Source: Natrinema gelatinilyticum (GTDB taxonomy: Archaea > Halobacteriota > Halobacteria > Halobacteriales > Natrialbaceae). Taken from it: 64,000 nucleotides of DNA. The DNA is taken from positions 2,852,001 through 2,916,000 of the forward strand of contig NZ_CP100756.1 of assembly GCF_024266705.1 (NCBI RefSeq). The letters run 5' to 3'. Positions 1-9,266 of this stretch are shown here, piece after piece. The notes beneath the pieces were generated by a model. That model did not search any database. It had not been told where the DNA came from and was given only the letters and a program-made list of their open reading frames with translations. Numbering within the stretch: the first letter of the stretch is position 1; every line of letters starts with the position of its first letter. A program made the position numbers and the translations under genes.

Positions 1-201
1 GACGAGTACTTCCAGATCGAGGGCCTCGAAGACGGCCTCGAGCCCAACGCCGAACTGACCGTGACCGCCGAAGACGACGACGGTGAAACGACCGAATTCG
101 GCGTGACGGCACAGGTCGCCACGCCGATGGCGGTCGAGTACGTCGAGAACGGCGGCGTCTTGCACCTCGTGCTCCGACGGCTGCTCAACGAGGAAGCGTA
201 A
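1..201 (+). CDS. acn: Aconitate hydratase, C-terminal end (partial)
   Basis: The window opens inside this gene; only the last 66 codons and the TAA stop are present. The visible end carries the segment ATPMAVEYVENGGVLHLVLR, which I recognise as the tail of the swivel domain of haloarchaeal aconitase, the TCA-cycle enzyme that converts citrate to isocitrate with a 4Fe-4S cluster. The cluster cysteines lie upstream of the window and cannot be checked. The frame is open from base 1. The identification rests on a short tail only. Confidence 0.75.
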   Translation, partial: DEYFQIEGLEDGLEPNAELTVTAEDDDGETTEFGVTAQVATPMAVEYVENGGVLHLVLRRLLNEEA

Positions 202-538
202 GCGGACGGAGACGGACTCGAGAGACGCGGTTTATTGGCCGCCATACTGCTTTCAGTTCTGTACGTCGAAACTGAGAAGTGACTATTGCCTGTATCGATA
301 TCTGAGCGCTTGGGCAACCCTAGCTCTAGTATCATGGGGATATTCTATCCAGACGAAACGCACTATACGTCCGGTACATCAGTACAGGAACCGAGACAAA
401 TGTTTTTCTCCGGACGACCCAAGACATCGTAACTACTGTGCTCAGGACGAGTGGCATCATGCGACTATCGGATGTTTCGTGAACTCACCAAACTGATAAC
501 GCAGCAGAGTTTTGCGCCTGCGGTTTCTTTCGTCGGAC
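202..538. other. Intergenic region upstream of the copper-handling genes
   Basis: No convincing gene lies in these 337 bases. Short open frames from ATG at about 402 and 460 stop within about ten codons. The region must hold the promoter for the downstream plus-strand pair, but I could not single out a TATA box. No repeat or RNA gene was recognised. Confidence 0.4.
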
Positions 539-1353
539 ATGGATCCGGGTGCGACGCCGATGCAGCTTTCTCCCGACGCAGTGACCAGCAGTGCGGATTT
601 CCTCGTCTTTCTAGTGGTCGGCATGTTCGCAGGTGGCCACTGTCTGGGCATGTGCGGCCCGCTCGTCAGCATCTACACCAACCGGGTGGCCGAGCACACC
701 GAGAGCCGGCGTGAGGACACACTCACGTTGTTCGCTGTTCGCCAGCACCTCCTGTTCAATCTCGGACGGACCGCAGGATACGCCGTAGTCGGTGCCCTGT
801 TCTGGTTCCTCGGCGGTGCCGTGTTCACGTCTATCGACGGTATCGTCCCAGTTAGCAACGCCGTCCGCGGTGCCACCGACATCCTAGTCGGACTATTCAT
901 CCTGACCGCTGGGCTCTCCTATGTATTCCGGAGGACACACACGTCGATTCCGGACCCTGTTGCAAGGTTCTCTGGCCTCTTCAGTTGGTTGAGTGGGCAT
1001 CTTACCAGCCGGATCGATAGACTCGCCGGCTCGCCACGTATCGTCGGTCTCGAGACGGTCCACGCGCCCTGCCGTGCCCCATCACCTATCCGGCGTACCT
1101 CTTTGCCTTTGCCATCGATGACCCCATCCAGGGTGGTCTCGCACTCGGTGTACTTGGACTCGGCACCATACCGACGCTCCTCGCATACGGAACGGTGCTG
1201 GGGACAGTCTCCGCCAAGCGACGGGCTTCGCTTCATCGCGGTCTGGGTACAACGTTCCTCTTGCTGGGCCACATTTCCGTCACCCACGAGCTTATACTCC
1301 TCGGGTTCGACATACCCCACTTCGACGTCCCGTTCTATCAGCCACTCGCATGA
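539..1353 (+). pseudogene. TauE/SafE-like (DsbD_2/UreH-type) membrane protein, frameshifted
   Basis: The first half reads as a polytopic membrane protein with the family signature GGHCLGMCGPLVSIYTN near its start and hydrophobic helices after it. Near 1060-1070 the frame breaks. From there another frame continues with the conserved LPCPITYPAYLFAFA and ends at a TGA at 1351-1353. That end overlaps the next ATG as ATGA, so the true gene end is coupled to the ATPase. Proteins of this family next to FixI/CcoI-type ATPases help deliver copper to haem-copper oxidases, which fits the ba3 oxidase nearby. The start at 539 is the ATG nearest the usual N-terminus; TTG 512 and ATG 557 are alternatives. 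The frameshift may be real decay or a sequencing error. Confidence 0.75.
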
Positions 1354-3755
1354 CTGACACCTGCTCACTCTGTGACCTGCCGACTCCCGACCCGCCGATC
1401 AGCGGACAGGACGTCGAGGGTACGTTCTGCTGCCGGGGTTGTCTAGAGGTCTCGACGGCCGTTGAGGCGGTGGACGACGTTGACGCCGAGGCAGTGCGAG
1501 AACGGACCCGCCAGAGAGACTCCTCGTCAGGGCCAACAGATCCGTCGTCAGACCTCGCCGAGGCATTTCTTACGTTGGATGGAATGCACTGCACAACCTG
1601 CGAATCGTTCGTCGCACTCCGGGGTGAGTCTCACGATGGCGTCGCCAGAGTTGAGGCGAGTTACGCAACCGACACGGCCCGGGTTCAGTACGATCCCAAC
1701 GTGGTCGACGAGGAGGACCTCCCCGAGGCAGTCAGTGGCTACGGCTACCGGGCCAGTTTCCGAGACGTCGGTGACAGCTCGGCGCTGGACCACGACCAGG
1801 AGACGTTCACGCGGTTGCTGGTCGGTGCGGTCCTCGCGTTCCTCATCATGCCGTGGTACGTGTTCTTCCTCTACCCAAGCTACGTCGGAATCGAGACGGG
1901 TATCCTGTCTGCGGATATGACGACTGACGCCGGGCTGTACATCCCAATGGGTATCGTCGCACTGTTCAGCACCGGCGTAATCTTCTACACGGGCTGGCCG
2001 ATACTCCGGGGAGCCTACGTCAGCCTCCGGACGCGCCGTCCCAACATGGACTTGCTACTCTCTATTGCCATCCTCTCAGCCTTTGCATACAGCACCGTCG
2101 CCCTCGTGAGCGGAAGTGTCCACCTCTACTACGACGTCTCCGTGGCCATCGTTCTGGTAGTCACTGCGGCCGGCTACTACGAGGGGACGTTGAAGCGCCA
2201 GGCCACGGATCGGCTGGCCGAACTGACTGAGGCCCGGGTCCGCGAGGCAACCCGGCGTCGACCCGACGGGACGACGGAGACCGTGGCCGTCGATTCCCTC
2301 GAACCCGGTGACGAAGTCATCGTCAAGCCTGGCGACCGGGTCCCGGTCGACGGTACTGTCGTGGATGGCGCCGCCACCGTCGACGAGCAGGTCCTCACCG
2401 GTGAGTCTTTCCCCAGAATCAAGCGCCCTGGCGACGACGTCGTCGGGGGTGCAATCGTCACGGACGACGCCCTCGTCGTCGCGGTCGGTGCAGACGCCGC
2501 CAGCACCCTCGACCATATCACCTCGATGCTGTGGGCCGTCCAGAGCGATCGCCCCGGCATCCAGCGACTTGCGGACCGACTCGCAACGCTGTTCGTCCCG
2601 CTCGTCCTGCTCGTCGGAACGACCGTTACAATCTGGCGCCTCCTGAGCGGCGAGCCCATCTCTGGGGCACTGTTGGCCGGACTCACCGTGCTCGTCGCGT
2701 CCTGTCCATGTGCAATGGGGCTGGCCACCCCGCTCGCAACCGCAGGGGGCCTCCGTGACGCCCTCCGGCGAGGCATGGTTGTCAGCGACGCGACTCTGTT
2801 CGAAACCGCACCCAGCATCGAGACGGTCGTCTTCGACAAGACTGGGACGCTGACGACCGGCGAGATGACTGTGCGGTCCGTCGTAGGGGACCCCACCGCC
2901 GCGGCGCTGGCTGCTGCTGTCGAGCGACAGTCTTCCCATCCCGCGGCCGACGCCATCGTTGACCACGCGGAGGCGGCGGCTGACGGGGGCCAGTCAGAGG
3001 CCCGTAGCGGTAGCACGACCGAACTCGGACCAGTGACCGCGTTCCAACGCCATCCGGGCGAAGGTGTGAGCGGTAACATCGACGGTAAACGAGTCGTCGT
3101 TGGGACCCCGAACCTCGTGGCTCGTGAGACGACCCCACTCCCGACGGACCTCGAGTCGGCGGTGGCCGAGACACGTGACGGCGGAGACCTGCCAGTGGTC
3201 GTCGGTGTAGCCGGCGTGCCAGCCGCTGTCATTGTGATAGGGGACCGGGAACGGGCGGAGTGGACCGATATCGTCGATTCATTCGCTGACCGTGAGGTCG
3301 TCGTACTCACTGGCGACGACAACTCGGCGACCGAACGGTTTCGGGACTATCCGACGATAGATAGCGTGTTCACTGGCGTTCCCCCGGACGGCAAAGTGGC
3401 TACCGTCGAGCGATTCGCCGCAGCTGGTCCGACCGCCATGGTTGGCGACGGGACCAACGACGCGCCGGCGCTAGCTGCCGCCGACGTCGGTATCGCCGTC
3501 GGCGGGACAGCACGGGCTGCCGAGGCTGCCGACGTCGCCATCGTCGACGGGTCACTGGCCGACGTTCCGGCTGCCTTCGACCTGGCGACTGCCACAAGGC
3601 GGCGGATCCGCGAGAACGTCGCCTGGGCACTCTGTTACAACACCGTCGCAATCCCTCTCGCGGCAGCGGGTATCCTCAACCCGCTATTCGCAGCGCTCGC
3701 GATGGCAGGCAGTAGTGTACTCGTCGTGACGAACTCGTGTCGGCGGCTACTCTGA
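1350..3755 (+). CDS. Copper-translocating P1B-type ATPase (FixI/CcoI/CtpA-like)
   Basis: This 801-residue pump exports monovalent copper using ATP. In order it shows an N-terminal cysteine cluster (CSLC and CCRGC, residues about 5-31), an HMA metal-binding domain with CTTC near residue 80, membrane helices, the actuator motif TGES, the membrane ion site CPC (residues 452-454), the phosphorylation site DKTGT (Asp 496), an HP motif and GDGTNDAPALA. The N-terminal cysteine cluster ahead of the HMA domain is typical of the oxidase-maturation subgroup (FixI/CcoI). The start overlaps the preceding TauE/SafE-like gene as ATGA. With the neighbouring ba3 oxidase this suggests a role in loading CuA/CuB; general copper export remains possible. 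Confidence 0.92.
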   Translation: MTDTCSLCDLPTPDPPISGQDVEGTFCCRGCLEVSTAVEAVDDVDAEAVRERTRQRDSSSGPTDPSSDLAEAFLTLDGMHCTTCESFVALRGESHDGVARVEASYATDTARVQYDPNVVDEEDLPEAVSGYGYRASFRDVGDSSALDHDQETFTRLLVGAVLAFLIMPWYVFFLYPSYVGIETGILSADMTTDAGLYIPMGIVALFSTGVIFYTGWPILRGAYVSLRTRRPNMDLLLSIAILSAFAYSTVALVSGSVHLYYDVSVAIVLVVTAAGYYEGTLKRQATDRLAELTEARVREATRRRPDGTTETVAVDSLEPGDEVIVKPGDRVPVDGTVVDGAATVDEQVLTGESFPRIKRPGDDVVGGAIVTDDALVVAVGADAASTLDHITSMLWAVQSDRPGIQRLADRLATLFVPLVLLVGTTVTIWRLLSGEPISGALLAGLTVLVASCPCAMGLATPLATAGGLRDALRRGMVVSDATLFETAPSIETVVFDKTGTLTTGEMTVRSVVGDPTAAALAAAVERQSSHPAADAIVDHAEAAADGGQSEARSGSTTELGPVTAFQRHPGEGVSGNIDGKRVVVGTPNLVARETTPLPTDLESAVAETRDGGDLPVVVGVAGVPAAVIVIGDRERAEWTDIVDSFADREVVVLTGDDNSATERFRDYPTIDSVFTGVPPDGKVATVERFAAAGPTAMVGDGTNDAPALAAADVGIAVGGTARAAEAADVAIVDGSLADVPAAFDLATATRRRIRENVAWALCYNTVAIPLAAAGILNPLFAALAMAGSSVLVVTNSCRRLL

Positions 3756-3835
3756 TACGGACTCCTGTAAGTCATTGCTGGTGCAACCGCAGGACGGTTG
3801 CGGTTGCACCAGCAAATCGTCACAGCAGACCGTAT
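3755..3835. repeat. 81-bp imperfect palindromic element, copy A
   Basis: Starts at the last base of the ATPase stop codon with ATACGG and ends with CCGTAT. The two halves are complementary over most of their length (left arm CTGTAAGTCATTGCTGGTGC, right arm GCACCAGCAAATCGTCACAG). A second copy of exactly 81 bp lies at 7168-7248. It sits between converging genes and could act as a bidirectional terminator, or it may be a MITE-like mobile palindrome. No target duplication was seen. Confidence 0.7.
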
Positions 3836-3872
3836 GAGTGGGTGCAGAAAACGAATCACAGCCAGTGCTGAC

Positions 3873-4589
3873 TCAACCTGGAATCATCTCGGCGCGGCGG
3901 TTGTACCGTCGGAGCGTGTCGCCATTCTCGTCCTGGAGTTCGACGACGAACTGCTTGTCCCCCCGCTCCGCTCTCATATCACCGATGTCGACGTCGAAGT
4001 CGAACGGGGGTTCGTCGATCACTTCCAGCGTCTCCCCGCCCGAAGTCACGACGACGCGGTCGATGCCACGCGAATCCGAGATGTGACAGTGGACCGTTTC
4101 GTCGGACCGCGTACAGTCTAGATAGGGGTTCACGTCGCTCCCGCCGTTGCTTGGAAGCTGAAACTCGAAAGTCATCACGCCCAGCGGGAACGTCCCCAGG
4201 ATGAGTACAATGACGATGAAGGTGGTCAGGTTCGCTTTTGAACCATGCCGCGAGACGAACCGAGCGAGGCCGCCCTTGCCCGACCGGCGCATACGGATGA
4301 CGAACGGGACGACGAGCAGGTGGGTCAGCGGGCCCCACAACAGGAGCGCGAATCCGTAGGCCATGACGTAGTAGAGGAAGCCCCATCCGGGCTGGTAGGA
4401 CAGGAGCAAGTTCGTCCCCGCCCACAGGAATAGTCCGAAGAACAGGAGCCCGGCGCTCTTGAGGAGCTTCCAGATAGTCGAGTTGGCGTAGTAGACGCTC
4501 TTGAGGTCTCGCCAGGCGCCGACGAGTACCTTCCGACCCCATTCCAGTGGTGGGTCTTTCTCCGGCGTCTGCTGGTGACCGTCACTCAT
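3873..4589 (-). CDS. Uncharacterised membrane protein encoded with the ba3 oxidase
   Basis: A 238-residue protein with a hydrophilic N-terminus, about three membrane helices (near residues 42-62, 70-98 and 118-142) and a C-terminal soluble domain of about 95 residues containing two cysteines (CTRSDETVHC). I do not recognise a named family. It is the last gene of the minus-strand block, 67 bases after oxidase subunit I, so it is probably co-transcribed with it. A role in oxidase assembly or as an accessory subunit is inference from position only. The start ATG is clear, directly followed by a polar MSDGHQ stretch. Confidence 0.75.
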   Translation of the reverse strand: MSDGHQQTPEKDPPLEWGRKVLVGAWRDLKSVYYANSTIWKLLKSAGLLFFGLFLWAGTNLLLSYQPGWGFLYYVMAYGFALLLWGPLTHLLVVPFVIRMRRSGKGGLARFVSRHGSKANLTTFIVIVLILGTFPLGVMTFEFQLPSNGGSDVNPYLDCTRSDETVHCHISDSRGIDRVVVTSGGETLEVIDEPPFDFDVDIGDMRAERGDKQFVVELQDENGDTLRRYNRRAEMIPG

Positions 4590-4656
4590 GATATCGGACT
4601 GGGTGGACTCCCCCTCCGGTTAGCGAGGACTGCTGCGATCCGGCGTCGCTGGTCGG

Positions 4657-6384
4657 TCATAGGCCGACTGACCAGAGCTCCGACAGGAGGAACCAGTTCA
4701 AGACGTACGATACGACGAAGACGGTGAAGAAGACGAGACAGACGAGAAACGTCCCGCGCATCTCGTAGGCGTGAACCGGCTTTCCGTCAACCTCCAGTCC
4801 GCCGTCTGCAACCAGGTCGACGTTATCTCCGTCCCGCACACGCTCGCCGAACAGTACCGACGCGACTGCGACGAAAACGAAAATGACGCCGGCCAGGATG
4901 GCGAGCACCGCGAAGATGCCTAGCAATGCGAACAGCGGAGCCGCTGCCGACAACGAGAACTCCGTCCCGGGGATATTCTCGACGACCTCGGCCGTCCGTC
5001 GTGGGACGCCGTACAGTAGACCGGCGTACATCATCATCAGGGTGACGATGCCCATGGCACCCGCGTAGAAGTATGGCTGGAAACTAGCCAGCCGGCCGAA
5101 CCGGAGGTTCCGCATGAACATCGTCCGGATCACGAAGAACACCAGCCCCATGAACGCTAACGTGGTGCCTACGGCAACTGTCCCGTGGAAGTGACCCACT
5201 GTGGCGAAGGTGTTGTGCCAGGTCATGTTGACCTGCATCTGACCCATCACCACGCCCGTAATGCCCCCGACGAAACCGAAGAGGATGATGCTGAAAATCG
5301 TCGCGGAGAACACCGGATTTGTCCAGGGAGCCGACGTGAGCCAGCCGAACAGGCCGCCGCCCTTCCCGCGCTTGCGACGGCCTGCCTCCAGCCCCGCCGG
5401 GATAGCGAAGGCGTGGATCATGCTCGCAAAGGCCGCACCGTAGAACGCATAGGAGGTGTTGAAGAGTCGCCAGCCCGACGAGACGACGGGATCGGACATC
5501 AGGTGGTGTGCTGCACCGAGGTTGATGAAGAAAAGGTAGAGGACGAATGCAGTCCGAGAGACTTTTTCGCTGACGACCTCGGCCCCGCCGACGACGTGTG
5601 TCAAAAAATACCAGACAGTGACCATCGCCGCGAGGTTGATTTGCTGGGTGCCGTGCCCGATGGTCCAGTACATCTGGCGGTACCAGGCAGGGTCCATGAA
5701 TTCGATGATCTCAATCCGCCAGAGGAGTGCTACACCGAAGGTAACGAGGCCGCCGACCAGTGCCTCGGTCGCTATAATAGAGGTGACGAACGCCCCGAAG
5801 GCGATTAGTGGCAGTGACTTTCCGGGATTTTCCCGACGTTCGCGCCACATCGTCAGGAAAAATGGTAGCGCTGCGACAATAGCCCCGAGGATGAACACGA
5901 CGACGCCTGCGTAAAATGCCGTCGGGGATTCGAGCGGCGCGTAGGCAGTGAGCAACGGCGCGTTCTCGTCCGGGAACCCACTGGCTGTCCAGACTGAGAT
6001 GTTGACCGTGATCGCTCCCAAGAGCATCGCCAGGTAGCCGATCTTGGCGGCGACAGTGATCGGAAGCCGCCGTCCGAGAATCATCGGGCCACCCACGTAG
6101 AGGATGGCGATCTCCATAAACACCATCCAGAAGATGAGAAGATTCCAGGCGTGAAGCGATAGGTGCGTGTAGAAGTCACTTGGCGAGAGCAAGCCAATGA
6201 CTTCCCAGCGGGTCATCGCGACAGTGAAGGCGAAGATACCGCCGATCAGCATCGCAACGACGGCCGTCAGTCCGAAGAGCTTCACGTGGTTCTCCGCGGT
6301 CCGGTGAATAGTTAATCCGGTCACGCCACAGGTTCGGAAGCCATCGTCGTCGTAGTCGTTTTCGAACAGGCCGAGGGCCGTCAT
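4657..6384 (-). CDS. cbaA: ba3-type cytochrome c oxidase subunit I
   Basis: A 575-residue haem-copper oxidase catalytic subunit with about 13 membrane helices. Ligand candidates are visible: His78 in HLSLHAWN (low-spin haem), His244 in TIGHGTQQ (CuB), His293-His294 in AAHHLMSD (CuB), and His398/His400 in GHFHGT (high-spin and low-spin haem). There is no Tyr in the GHGTQQ segment, as in B-type oxidases, where the Tyr-His pair is placed differently from A-type. It reduces O2 to water and pumps protons, probably taking electrons from halocyanin. The start overlaps the subunit II stop as ATGA. The gene order and sequence match the cba oxidase described from Natronomonas. Confidence 0.95.
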   Translation of the reverse strand: MTALGLFENDYDDDGFRTCGVTGLTIHRTAENHVKLFGLTAVVAMLIGGIFAFTVAMTRWEVIGLLSPSDFYTHLSLHAWNLLIFWMVFMEIAILYVGGPMILGRRLPITVAAKIGYLAMLLGAITVNISVWTASGFPDENAPLLTAYAPLESPTAFYAGVVVFILGAIVAALPFFLTMWRERRENPGKSLPLIAFGAFVTSIIATEALVGGLVTFGVALLWRIEIIEFMDPAWYRQMYWTIGHGTQQINLAAMVTVWYFLTHVVGGAEVVSEKVSRTAFVLYLFFINLGAAHHLMSDPVVSSGWRLFNTSYAFYGAAFASMIHAFAIPAGLEAGRRKRGKGGGLFGWLTSAPWTNPVFSATIFSIILFGFVGGITGVVMGQMQVNMTWHNTFATVGHFHGTVAVGTTLAFMGLVFFVIRTMFMRNLRFGRLASFQPYFYAGAMGIVTLMMMYAGLLYGVPRRTAEVVENIPGTEFSLSAAAPLFALLGIFAVLAILAGVIFVFVAVASVLFGERVRDGDNVDLVADGGLEVDGKPVHAYEMRGTFLVCLVFFTVFVVSYVLNWFLLSELWSVGL

Positions 6385-6929
6385 AGCTCCTCCACCACCT
6401 CGACGCGACCGTGCATGGTCCGATGGCCGACGCCACAGAACTCGTTACAGATGAGATGGTAAGTACCGGGCTCGTCGAACTCCATCGGCAGAATCCACTC
6501 GTATTCCGGCAGAATCTGGAAGTTTATCTGCTTGCTCAGTGCTTGCTCGGGGCGCATAGAGAAGCCGTGCTGGACGTCAAGCGAACTGAGGTGGATGTTG
6601 TACTCGCGACCGGTCTCGAGGATCACCGGTGCCCCCTGCCAATACCATTGCTGGGCAGCAAAATAGACGTCGTCGCCCGATGGCACCAGCAACCCCTCTT
6701 CGGTTTCGCTTGCCTCGTCGGTGTAGTCGTTCATCTTCTCTTGATACTCCTCCGGGCTCACTTTGAGAGTCTCACCGATTGGGTTCTGGTCGCCGAATCG
6801 GGTGTACCCGCTCATCCAGCCGAAAATAAGTATCGACCAAATCCCACTCAGACCGAGCCAGATGGATTCCCGACGGTTGACTGACTGGCCCCACCAGTTG
6901 CCCTCCGGCGGTTTCATCGGAGACGTCAT
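6381..6929 (-). CDS. cbaB: ba3-type cytochrome c oxidase subunit II (CuA)
   Basis: A 182-residue protein with one N-terminal membrane anchor (about residues 22-42) and an outside cupredoxin domain. All CuA ligands are visible: His121, Cys161, Glu163, Cys165, His169 and Met172, the last five within CNEFCGVGHRTM. It takes electrons from the soluble or lipid-anchored copper donor and passes them to subunit I. I chose ATG 6929 over an upstream alternative because it overlaps the stop of the small subunit as ATGA and gives the usual length. Likely one transcript with IIa and I. Confidence 0.94.
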   Translation of the reverse strand: MTSPMKPPEGNWWGQSVNRRESIWLGLSGIWSILIFGWMSGYTRFGDQNPIGETLKVSPEEYQEKMNDYTDEASETEEGLLVPSGDDVYFAAQQWYWQGAPVILETGREYNIHLSSLDVQHGFSMRPEQALSKQINFQILPEYEWILPMEFDEPGTYHLICNEFCGVGHRTMHGRVEVVEEL

Positions 6930-7081
6930 GCAACGATCATCCCCGGGACAGAGAAGATATCGAGGTATCCCCATAGGACATAGGTTACGAGCCAGAAGAG
7001 AAAGGCAACGACTGCCAGTAACCATATCTTGTCGTACAGCCGTTGCATCAGTGGTACTTCTCCCGAGATATCATTTGTCAT
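6926..7081 (-). CDS. cbaD: ba3-type oxidase small subunit IIa
   Basis: A 51-residue single-helix membrane protein beginning MTNDISGEVPLMQRL, with one hydrophobic helix (about residues 19-41) and the ending FSVPGMIVA. This matches the small IIa subunit of ba3 oxidases, which supplies the helix missing from the truncated subunit II. It is the first gene of the oxidase operon, and its stop overlaps the subunit II start. An in-frame start nine codons earlier (7108) is possible, but the shorter form gives the standard N-terminus. Confidence 0.85.
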   Translation of the reverse strand: MTNDISGEVPLMQRLYDKIWLLAVVAFLFWLVTYVLWGYLDIFSVPGMIVA

Positions 7082-7167
7082 ACTCTGGAATGTGTTCACA
7101 ATGTGCAATAAATGCTGGGCCCGGCATGTTCGGGTATCGAGAATACTCCTCGATCAGGGCCCCATTC

Positions 7168-7248
7168 ATACGGATTACTGTAAGCCATTACCGGCGAAAC
7201 TACGACCGTCCTGCGGTTGCACCGGTACATCGGTACAGCAGACCGTAT
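7168..7248. repeat. 81-bp imperfect palindromic element, copy B
   Basis: Bounded by ATACGG and CCGTAT like copy A and also exactly 81 bp long. Shared blocks are CTGTAAG(t/c)CATT on the left and GCGGTTGCACC(a/g)G then CAGCAGACCGTAT on the right; the centre is rearranged relative to copy A. It lies upstream of the oxidase operon, between its start and the end of the nuclease remnant. The two copies bracket the oxidase block. Confidence 0.7.
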
Positions 7249-7265
7249 CACACCTCGAGGGAAGG

Positions 7266-8212
7266 TTACCGCGAGGGGGGCTGATCGGCGATCTGATCGA
7301 TCGAGGTCACGGCAATCTCCGGGTCGCCATCTGCTTCCGGATAGCGTTTGATCTCGCCGGAGACGTAGGCGTAGCTTCGGCGCGGTCGTCCGACGGTCCG
7401 ACCGTCGTATTCGCCGGTGACGAACCGGTCGGAAAGCAACGAGATAATGCGCTGTCCCTCCGGTGTCTCGAATGCACGAGGGACGAATAGCTTGAACGGC
7501 TGGCTCTGTGACCCGATCGTGACGATGGCGTGGTCACCACCTCGAGTCCGCCGGTAGGCTCTGAGTTCGGTGAAGACGGTGACGTGCTCGCCGATCGAAT
7601 CGGCGAGTTCGGTGTAGTCGAGTCGACTGTCGTAGAGGTCCTCGACGCCTGCTGCCTTCGCTCGCCGGAACGATTCGACCATCTCCGCTCGCAGGGCCCA
7701 CCAGGAACACAGGGTATCGTAATTGCGCATCTCTTTCCCGTTGACGTCCAGTTGGTCCCAGACGCCAATGTGGTCGGCTTGGGCCTGGCGCTCGGCTTCG
7801 ATGTAGCGGTCGTGGTACGGTTCGAAGTGGGCGTACCCGTACTTCGTGAAATATGGACTATATCCCTGTCGGATCATCCGCTCCTGGAAGTCTTCGCCGT
7901 TCTTGTGGACGTAGACGAGCGGCCTGTCGTAGTTGTCCCGGTACCGCCGCAGGCAGGTATCGACCGGTCCGTCGCCCGGAATTCGATGGTGATCGTCGAG
8001 CCCTCTGGCAAGAACGATGTGGCTTCCTCCTTTGCCGCCACCCCCCAGGGCGTGTACGGCTTCCCCGGAACTGGTCGCGACTCCTCCGTATCGAGTGCGA
8101 GAATGCGAAGGTTCTCGGGTTCGTCTTCCAGATCGACTTTCACGGTGTCGCCGTCCACGACTGCGAGCACCTCGACGGTCATGGTCGTTCCGAAGTAACT
8201 GGTTTCAGGCAT
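7266..8212 (-). pseudogene. SNase-like (thermonuclease) domain protein, frameshifted
   Basis: From ATG 8212 the protein reads MPETSYFGTTMTVEVLAVVD with the nuclease motifs DGDTVKV and RILALDTEE. Near 7960-8000 the frame breaks; another frame then continues with RRYRDNYDRPLVYVHKNGED, which holds the second conserved Asp-x-x-x-Arg block of the fold, and runs into MIRQGYSPYFTKYGY and an ORF that stays open to the stop at 7266. The C-terminal part of about 150 residues after the SNase fold is unrecognised. Such proteins cut DNA or RNA using Ca2+. The break makes it a likely pseudogene unless it is a sequencing error. Confidence 0.75.
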
Positions 8213-8918
8213 GGTGTCGTTCCTCGTTTTCTTCAGAGCGGAGAACCGATCGCTGAACCCGTTGGTCCGACCTCTCGGGAGCAAAGTCCATCAGGAGAGC
8301 CTTAATACTGTTATCACACTAACAGATATGTGGAAATACACTCACAGTTTGTCCCGCTCGCACACCGGCAAGGGACTGGTGACATACCGTTTCAAACTCC
8401 GTCAATTCTACTGGGATTTGAAATCTGGTTGAGACCCGCAAGCGGTGATCAGTTGTAACCGGCCGTCGGCCTCGAGATTTCATCGGTATCGCAGTCGTCT
8501 CCGTCGAGTCGCTCGCACGCCTCGAGCGTCTCCGCTCTGTTTCGAATCGCCGGCTCGAGCGACAACGGCTAGACGAGGTGGCTGTCGGTCGTCCGAACGA
8601 CGGCGAGGTGTTCCTCGAGACGAACGCGTGTGTGATAGTCTGTGTCGAGCGTCACGCCTGATCGACCTCCGTGTGGTGGCTCGAGTTGGGTGGCTGTGCG
8701 TCCGAATCCGTTTCGTGCGTTCGCTGTCGAATAGTCATTGTCCTGAACGAGGACCCAGGTTGGGTGCCCTACCACCGTCCGAAAACCGATTCGAACGGTA
8801 CACCTGCGCCCCTACTACGAAGTACACATTACTATTCTTCAATGTTTACAATATTGATATAAAATACTCTCTGATAGAGTTTTTTAATAATACTGTTGAT
8901 AACACACTTGGTAATGTG
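8213..8918. other. Gene-poor interval before the winged-helix gene
   Basis: About 700 bases without a gene I can support. Between about 8448 and 8662 one plus-strand frame reads plausibly (for example RPNDGEVFLETNACVIVCVE) and ends at a TGA, with no good start; it could be a gene remnant. From 8820 to 8915 the DNA is AT-rich (TTTTTTAATAATACTG), which suits an archaeal promoter for the gene at 8919. Confidence 0.4.
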
Positions 8919-9152
8919 ATGAGTATCGCTTCACAATTGGCGATGATCGAAGAGTACGAACCGACAACGAACGAGGACGATGTCCTTGAGGTTCTCGAGG
9001 AGGGGCGGGTAACGCCGAAGTATCTCAAAGAACGGACGAATCTCAACGACCAACAGATCAACTACGCACTCAACCAATTGATCGCCGCGGGATGGGTGAA
9101 TAAGGTCACGACCGGTTTGTACGAACTCGAAGGCGATCCACGAAACGAGTGA
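8919..9152 (+). CDS. Small winged-helix DNA-binding protein
   Basis: A 77-residue protein. The segment from about residue 20 to 67 (DVLEVLEEGR through LNQLIAAGWVNKVTTGLYEL) has the helix-turn-helix plus wing pattern of small haloarchaeal ArsR/MarR-type regulators. I chose ATG 8919 because the long upstream extension is GC-skewed and not protein-like. The AT-rich stretch just before it contains TATA-like sequence. Broken relatives lie at 9267-9515 and 10203-10283. Target and ligand are unknown; a repressor role near the Fic gene is only a guess. Confidence 0.8.
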   Translation: MSIASQLAMIEEYEPTTNEDDVLEVLEEGRVTPKYLKERTNLNDQQINYALNQLIAAGWVNKVTTGLYELEGDPRNE

Positions 9153-9266
9153 CCAGAGCGATTTTTCGAGGCCCCACCGCTGTTTGCATCCTTTCTGATT
9201 GAGTAACTCACAGCGTACCTGATGTGAGTCTACTATGCGTCCCGGTTGAATACGATACGACTGGAC

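Noticed and set aside
2177..3322. Long minus-strand frame (381 codons) within the copper ATPase
   Set aside because: Ser/Arg/Thr-rich shadow of a GC-rich gene; the ATPase on the other strand has all family motifs.
8445..8918. N-terminal extension of the winged-helix protein to 235 residues
   Set aside because: The extension is Arg/Ser-rich in one half, encoded by AT-rich promoter-like DNA in the other, and looks unlike the family; ATG 8919 fits the domain.
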